A stretch of DNA of 64,000 bases from Microcebus murinus (lineage: Eukaryota; Chordata; Mammalia; Primates; Cheirogaleidae): the NCBI RefSeq assembly GCF_040939455.1, contig NC_134104.1, positions 147,534,501-147,598,500 on the forward strand, in the 5' to 3' direction. This document shows positions 57,823-64,000 of this stretch, in pieces. Below the pieces are notes generated by a model. It made no database searches. It saw nothing but the letters and a program-made list of their open reading frames with translations, and was not told the origin of the DNA. Positions within the stretch are counted from its first letter, which is position 1; each line of letters starts with the position of its first letter. The translations under genes were made by a program, and so were the position numbers.

Positions 57823-59994
57823 GTTGGAAACCACAAGGGTCTCTGGCCTTTCTTTCTGCCCCCATGATGTGCTGCTGGCCCATGTAGAAAGGGCCCGTTC
57901 TCTCCTTCAGGGACTCCTGTGAATGAGGTTCTGTGTGTCACCTCCCTCCATCTAAAGCCGGCCATCAACACATGTATTTAAAACAGGAGTGTGATGCTCT
58001 ACCTCTTGGGCGCTTCCATTTCCTGATTATATTTTCCCGGCAAGGCCTGGACCCCAAGCATCATATTGTCTTCTTTAAGTCCCAAACCAAAAGATGCTCT
58101 GTTGGAGAATCAGGTGCCCCTTAGACCTGTATTGCTCAGTTGCACTCAGTCGTGTTAATATTAGATAAAATCCAATATGAATCCTCTTGGTGTCAGGGGT
58201 TCTGCAAGGTTGCTATAATCGCCTGAAGCTTGAAACACATTTTTAACCTCTTCTGTCCTCAGAGAGTCCGTTCCAACTAGGCCAGGGGAAATTTATAAAC
58301 CCTCGGGATTCTCATTAGGGCATGAGAGCACATTTCTGGTAACTAGGGAACATTGGAAAAAGTAGCACATGCTTATTGCTCCAACAGGACTGTGCTCAGC
58401 CAGGATTTCCACTGTGACTTGTGTCTTTTCAAACCCAGAGTTACAGAGCTGAGTAGATCTTTTCTCCCCAGCACAGGCCCTGACTAGGAAGCAGTGAGCC
58501 TCCTTCCTCCAACTTCCCCAGTGAGTAGGGCAAAAATTGCTGAAGACCAAGTTTATAGGGTGGCCCGGAAAGCGAGTGATATGGGAACCGGACTCTCTTG
58601 AAAGACCCACTGCTAGGGCCCCAGAAGGGCAGCTCACATGCACGTCTCATGAAGATGGAGCTAAGAACTTAATCCCCAAAATTCTGACATGCTCATCCCA
58701 AATGCCTGCATGTCTTGTTCTTGAAATCACCCAACATTTCTTCTCTGAGATGTAAGAATAGCAGATTAGCAGACGAGTCTTGAGGGAACCATTCATGTCA
58801 CTGTGTGGTATCTGGGTAAAGCCACCACCCAGGGCAGGTTGTAACAGGCAGGGAGCATCAGCAACTGTAAATGAGGCAGCCACAGGCCAGGGCTCAAAGT
58901 CTATGGGTTCCACTGGGGAAACCCCAACACAGAGAACTCCTGCCACTGAGGAGGAGTGAGGTCCCTGGGAGGGACGCTTATGGGTGGAATCCAGACTGGG
59001 AAACTTGCTTCAGCCCTGCACGATACTGCTTCGGGAAACTTGACACGGGGGCCCAGCATTCCCAAATCTCTCCCCTCTCACCTCTCCACCCCTCTCCTTA
59101 CCCCCTTCAGCTTGGTCCAGGGTGCTCTCCCAGGCTAAGGCCTCCATCCCCTTTCACACTGGGCCTGGGGCCTGCATTCCCACCATGTTCATCACACAGA
59201 GTCACTCCTACTACAGCTTAAGTCCACTTCCCCCTTCTGACATCAGGAACCCTGACCTCATGAGAATCACAAAGGGGCCTGAGCACCATCTGTAACATGT
59301 GTATAATGATGACTGAGGGACAAATTCCACAGTGGCCTCAACATTCTTGGCCACTGTGAGCAGCTACACCCCAGAAGAGGGAGTCTGGGGATCCTCTCTG
59401 TTCCACCAGGTGTTCTAGTTTCCTGCAGAGATAAAGGAAAACCCCAGCATGGTTCGCTCTGGCCAGGATGTGCCTTGGGAAGAATTGGAGGGAAGAGCAT
59501 TTAACCTGCATGGAAGAACCTGGATAAAGGGGAAAATAATTTACTTCCAAAGGGAATCAGCTCTGAGTACAGAACTTGGTCTGCGTACAGTCACAGTCCA
59601 CCCCTTGGGCCTTCTTTGAGGCCACAGAGATTTACCCACATGGATTGCCCAAGAGCAGAGCCACAAAGACTCCCACCCCCATGTCTTATAATCAAGCCCT
59701 CCAGCAAGACAAACCTCAGGCATGTGCCTTGGCACCGTGTGTGCAGCGCAGGTGAGCATGAAGATGAGCTGGCAGCTGGGCTGAGCGGAAGAGCACATGG
59801 CACATGTCTACACGCCAGTCTTGACCCAGCTGCTTATCAGCTGCAGAGGACACAGCCAGTGAATTCCCCTCCCTGAGCCCCAGTTGGTTCGCCCATGACA
59901 CTGAAATAATGGCACTCATTCCAAGTTACCTTTGTGTGGGCTCCAAGGCACCTGGTGCCCAGCAGGACTCACCTGTGTGAGCCTCTGTCTTAGG
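57823..59994. other. Low-copy DNA, no gene recognised
   Basis: More than 2 kb without a confident repeat. A weak reverse MIR trace is possible near 59860-59960. Open frames of 60-134 codons on both strands have no motif and overlap each other. Confidence 0.4.
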
Positions 59995-60185
59995 TGAGGT
60001 TTCCTAGAGCCAGAACCTGAGACAAGGATTCAGGTGCACGTGTCTTATTGGGACAGTGCTCTCGGGGGGGAAAGGAACGAGAAAAACGGGATGGGCATGG
60101 GAATGTGCTAAGCAAGGACACGGAGCATGAATTGTACCAGGGACTGGGCCCATCCAGAGGCCAAGGGCAACCATATAGGCTGTCC
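59995..60185 (+). mobile_element. Unnamed dispersed repeat, copy 7, host of the minisatellite
   Basis: 'ggtttcctagagccagaacc' and 'tgagacaaggattcaggtgc' match copy 2. 'gggaatgtgctaagcaagga' follows. The minisatellite interrupts or extends it, and related sequence may continue after 60440. Confidence 0.6.
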
Positions 60186-60189
60186 CTTA

Positions 60190-60439
60190 GGGAGTAGGGA
60201 GGGCAGAATAATAGGGTAGGGAGGGCAGTAGAGTAGGGTAGGGAGGGCAGTAGAGTAGGGTAGGGAGGGCAGAATAGTAGGGTAGGGAGGGCAGAATAAT
60301 AGGGTAGGGAGGGCAGAATAATAGGGTAGGGAGGGCAGGATAGTAGGGTAGGGAGGGCAGTAGAGTAGGGTAGGGAGGGCAGAATAGTAGGGTGGGGAGG
60401 GCAGTAGAGTAGGGTAGGGAGGGCAATAGAGTAGGGTAG
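60190..60439. repeat. 22-bp G-rich minisatellite, about 11 copies
   Basis: Unit 'ggtagggagggcag' plus one of a few 8-base variants (aataatag, tagagtag, aatagtag, gatagtag). Eleven full units and partial ends. Because 22 is not a multiple of 3 and the complement lacks stops, all three minus-strand phases stay open and give Pro/Leu/Ser/Tyr-rich frames that are not genes. Confidence 0.97.
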
Positions 60440-61212
60440 TCTTCTGAGAGAGGCCTCTCCCATTCAGCTCAGGGCAATACATCAAAGAATGGTGCAGCTG
60501 GGAGCACTTTGTAGCCAACCTTCATAGCAGCTGGGGACAGGCACCCTTGGTGAGAGAGATCTGGGTAGGGCACCCCCAGCCTCCATCACACCTCCTTTGC
60601 TTCCCTTTGGTACTCCCAGCAATAAACCACCTTGCCCAGGTGGTACAGAGGCACACCTGCCTTGCCCTGAATCTGGTGCTATCCTGAGCTGCATCAAGGC
60701 AAGGCACCAGTGGGTGCCCTACACCTGCAGCGTCACAACAGCAGTGTGTGCACAGGTACCACTCTTCTGATCTCACTGGAAGCAGCCAGGCAGGGGGACT
60801 GCTTTGCCAAGAATAGTGGATTCACAGTTGACCAGCCACAGCCTTGCCTTGTCACCATTCTGATCAAGGAGCTCTTCTCAAGGTGGGGAGGGCCCAGTCT
60901 GGGATCAAGGAATACAGCTCTGCCTCTCCAAATGCAGCAAACAGAGCAGCAGGAGGTATCCCCAGGGCACTTGCTAGGACAGCAGACTCCGGAGGCCCAC
61001 CCAGCCTTGCTGGTCTAACAGACTCAGAACCATGGTCTAACAAGACCCTCAGCAATCCATGAGCACACTGACACACGGAATCTCTGGGGAAGGCACCTCC
61101 CTTTTCTGTCCTTCGCGGCACTGTGGCAATGCTTATCACAATGGCCACAGTCCTTACGCTTACCTTGTTTGCATCCTAGAAAAGAGTGGGAACAAGAAGC
61201 CAACAAGGACTA
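60440..61212. other. Low-copy DNA, no gene recognised
   Basis: May contain the distal part of repeat copy 7 near 60440-60700. No exon recognised. Confidence 0.35.
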
Positions 61213-61400
61213 GCAATTGAAACCCAACTTTGTCACCTACTATCTAGGTGACTGTGGGCAAGTGGCTACACCACTCTTGAGCCTTTTATTGCCTCCACAG
61301 GTAAAATGAAGAGGATAATATCTAAATCATAAGGTTGTCATGAGACAAAGTATGAAAACACCTCACTCTTTGCCAAGTACACAGTAGGCAGGCAAAGAAC
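61213..61400 (-). mobile_element. MIR SINE, reverse orientation
   Basis: 'tgactgtgggcaagtggcta', 'ggtaaaatgaagaggataat' and 'gccaagtacacagtaggc'. Confidence 0.8.
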
Positions 61401-62319
61401 ATCCCCAAGGGCTAGCACGGTGCTTGACATGCATTAATGTTTAGGAAATTTATTTGAAATGAACTGAGTCGAGGCAGGCTCACTTTCAGCCTCCAAGGAA
61501 ACGGAATGTCTGCGTGGAGGAGGAGGGAGTTCCAGAAACTTTGATCTCCCTGCCTGCTCTCACCCCTCCCACCCTTGATGGTTTCCACAGTGTGTCAACA
61601 GCTGTCGACACATGGCGGGGCATGTCAGGCCCATGCGACGTCTTTGCATCACGGCGTTCAGGAGAATGGATGGAAACCAGCGGGACAGAGAACAGGGCCA
61701 GGGGCCATGTGGCCTTGGCATTTGCAGATCAGAGGCCGCCCTCCAGACTTCAAAGCAAACGTAGCAAACCAGCGTTACATGCCAAATTCAGCCCTGGCTC
61801 CCACTTTGTTTGGCCTATACAAGTTTTGACTTTTTTTTTTTTTTTTCAATTATTTGAAGACATTTAAAACTCAGGAGAATTTAAGGAGAAAAAAAAAATC
61901 TGACTTTCCGGCTTCTCTTAAATAATTGGCATCATTGAACCCTCATTCCTGCCTGGCAGCAACTGGGTGGAGCCAAGGGCAGCGGCTGTTGTCATCGGCA
62001 GGGCCACACGCTCCACTCTGTCGCAGTTTACACCATCCCTTCTCATCATGCTTTACACGTATGTGCTCTCTGTTTGGCCTCAACCTACCTGTCTTTCTGG
62101 CCTCTCCTTGGATGATACAATACCTGAAAGAACAGAAGACCCCAGGGAATTTGAAAAGGGATTTGGATCTCTGTTACCATGGAATAAATCTTCAAATGAA
62201 TTGTTGCTTAAATGAATCAAGGGTCGGGAAGTCCATCAAGATCCCACATAAGCATGTTATGCCTCTCACCATTTGAGCACATGCGGTATTGCCAAGATGT
62301 TTGAATAATTTTTGTGTTT
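61401..62319. other. Low-copy DNA, no gene recognised
   Basis: A T17 tract at 61831-61847 and an A10 tract near 61891. The plus-strand frame at 61514-61867 ends in the T tract and has no domain. Confidence 0.4.
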
Positions 62320-62470
62320 TATCTTTACAGTGGCTCCGCGAGGTAGATGTCATGAGTCTCATTTTATGGGTGAGAGAAGTAAGGCTCAGAGAGGTAAATA
62401 CGTTTCCTGTGATCACACAGGAGGCCAGTGGCAGAGCTAGGACTTACACATGGACCTGGCAGACCCCAGC
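62320..62470 (+). mobile_element. MIR SINE
   Basis: 'gagtctcattttatgggtga', 'gtaaggctcagagaggtaaa' and 'gtggcagagctaggactta'. Confidence 0.85.
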
Positions 62471-63397
62471 ATTCCTAAGCCCTCGGCTCTAGGCTTAGCT
62501 TCACACATGTGTATATAAAGAACTGCAAGATGGTAAACCCCTACAGAATAAAAGAGAACCCACTAGTTCCACCACCAGTTATTTATAAATTTGGAAACCA
62601 GTTGAAAAGAAAGAAAGAAAAAAAAATGCATTGGTGACAAACACTGTTGGAAGCCTACTCTTTCGTATGCCCTTGAATGTGTCATCAAACCCCTGGAGCA
62701 AACCCTCCTCTTGACACATGTGTCAGGGTATGAGCAGATGCTTGTTAGACCCCCTGCACACCCTGTCTGCAGGCTGAGGGGTGACCGGGCCCTTGAGCTG
62801 CAGCCAAACCTTCACATGCGACTTGTCCCTGGTGACCAGCTGCTCTCCGCAGGATCCCGCTCAGCTGTGGGATCTATGGGTCCCTCTTGCCACCCAACTC
62901 TGGTGCCGCCTTGTCGTTCTCCTGGCTCACACTCAGAATTCTTCCCCTTCCACCCCAAGCCTGGAATATTCCAAGAGTGTAGAGTAACAGGGGGTAACTA
63001 GGCTGCAAATCACTGCTCCAGTCATAACTTTATATTGTATTATCGCCTTCAGATGGTGGATCCTCTTAAAGATACCCTTCTCAGCTTTCTGTCTGCTGAG
63101 TTTACACACCGACAGAATGTTAGAAGTGGGAAAGGCTCTATTTCCCCGTTCCTACAGACCCATCCCCCACCCACAGGGATTCCTTCTTCAGAACCCCAGA
63201 CGGAATGGTGATTCAGCCTGTGCTTATGCCCTTGGAAATGTAAAACATATCCCTTAGAGGGCATTCTGTTCTGTATTTCAGAGCTCTGAGTTTCAACAAA
63301 CTCTTCTCTAAATCTACCTGAAATCTGCTGCAGTTTTATGCCTCTTATCCATCAGCAAACCTATGTTGAGCCCAGATTCAAATATAACATAATACTA
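62471..63397. other. Low-copy DNA, no gene recognised
   Basis: No repeat family recognised. A short AAAG-rich patch lies near 62606-62626. Confidence 0.4.
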
Positions 63398-63790
63398 CGA
63401 GTGACAGAAAACCCACTCAAATTGACTTACCAGCTAAAAGGTGTTACTAGTGGGGAAAAAATGGTTTCAAGTAAGGCTTGTCCCAGATTTCCAAAATGCC
63501 ACAAATGATCAGGTAGTGCTCCTCTTCCACTCTGCCTTCCATGTTGTTGTCCCACTCATCCCTAAACTCTCCTGGTGCTCCTGGACCAACCTTGGTGTTG
63601 GCAAAATGGCGGTTGCAGACCAAGCCACTTATCTCATCCCCCAGAGGAGCCAAGAGCAACTCTTCTGTTGGCTCCTCTCACAGGTCCTATGATTCACTCT
63701 GATTGGCTCAAATTGGGTCATGTGCTCATCCCTGAACCAATCACTGCAGCAAGAGAGAGATGGAATATGGAGCTAGGGTAGGAGTGTCCA
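63398..63790 (+). mobile_element. Unnamed old repeat B, copy 2
   Basis: 'gagtgacagaaaacccactc', 'ggcaaaatggcggttgcaga', 'tctgattggctcaaattggg' and 'cctgaaccaatcactgcag'. Same order as 53585-54060. Confidence 0.5.
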
Positions 63791-64000
63791 GCCTGTCTTG
63801 AAGGGAGAGAGACTTGAAGGGAGGGAGGGGTAAATTCTCTAAAGGAAAATGAGGACACTTGGCAGAAGAAGTGGGGAATGGATGCTGGGCAGGAACCCGC
63901 AAATGTTTCCTTCGAGTCTTTGCTTTTTTGACAACTGCCATGCTGGTTTACTAAGGGTGGTAAGTTGAGTAAAACTCAGTCCCTGCCTAAAGAAGCCAAC

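Noticed and set aside
60190..60439. Telomere-like array (TAGGG words) suggesting an interstitial telomere
   Set aside because: The unit is 22 bp and lacks TTAGGG repeats; resemblance is limited to G runs.
60108..60518. Long Pro/Leu/Tyr-rich frames in all three minus-strand phases
   Set aside because: They are produced by the 22-bp minisatellite, whose complement contains no stop codons.

Overview
This is mammalian nuclear DNA, and almost certainly from a strepsirrhine primate, most likely a Malagasy lemur. Two Alu copies (10066-10408 and 41804-42128) carry the lemur-type linker 'ctatatatattagttggcc', and two short segments (13965-14140 and 34133-34213) match the young strepsirrhine L1 3' end. 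I know these signatures from memory of lemur genomes; no database search was possible. I see no credible protein-coding exon, tRNA or rRNA gene, CpG island or CRISPR array. The open reading frames in the window are short, overlap on both strands, and fall in Alu, L1, simple repeats or GC-rich low-complexity DNA. The window is best read as intergenic or deep-intronic sequence dominated by old transposable elements.

Layout. 0-7 kb: old L1/HAL1 pieces, MIR, MER20 and an L2 copy. 7-9.7 kb: poorly assigned DNA. 9.7-12.45 kb: an antisense L1 carrying a young Alu and a CCCT/CTTC microsatellite, followed by MER2/Tigger DNA with a cleanly nested hAT element. 12.45-20.3 kb: mostly low-copy sequence with a lemur L1 end, MIR, MER5A, an L2 copy and two copies of an unnamed repeat. 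20.5-26.0 kb: one old antisense L1 with a 12-bp target-site duplication. 26-29 kb: low-copy, with two simple repeats. 29-31.2 kb: an antisense L2 interrupted by a solo MST-type LTR. 31.3-34.7 kb: a scrambled L1. 35-36.5 kb: another L1, then a MER2. 37-41.3 kb: low-copy DNA and L2. 41.8-42.6 kb: an inverted pair of Alus. 43.5-44.0 kb: a terminal-inverted-repeat DNA transposon that keeps the C-terminal end of an open frame. 44-54 kb: MIR, L1, L2 and hAT pieces. 54-64 kb: the least repetitive part, with a 32-bp exact duplication beside palindromic filler and a 22-bp G-rich minisatellite.

There are no genes to assemble into a pathway. The most interesting material is structural: nested transposons with intact target-site duplications, a rearranged L1 whose 'missing' blocks reappear inverted next door, a transposon-derived open frame, and a templated-insertion signature. 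Functional single-copy elements, if present, are most likely at about 26.1-26.5, 47.5-48.3 and 54.3-55.2 kb, but that is inference only.
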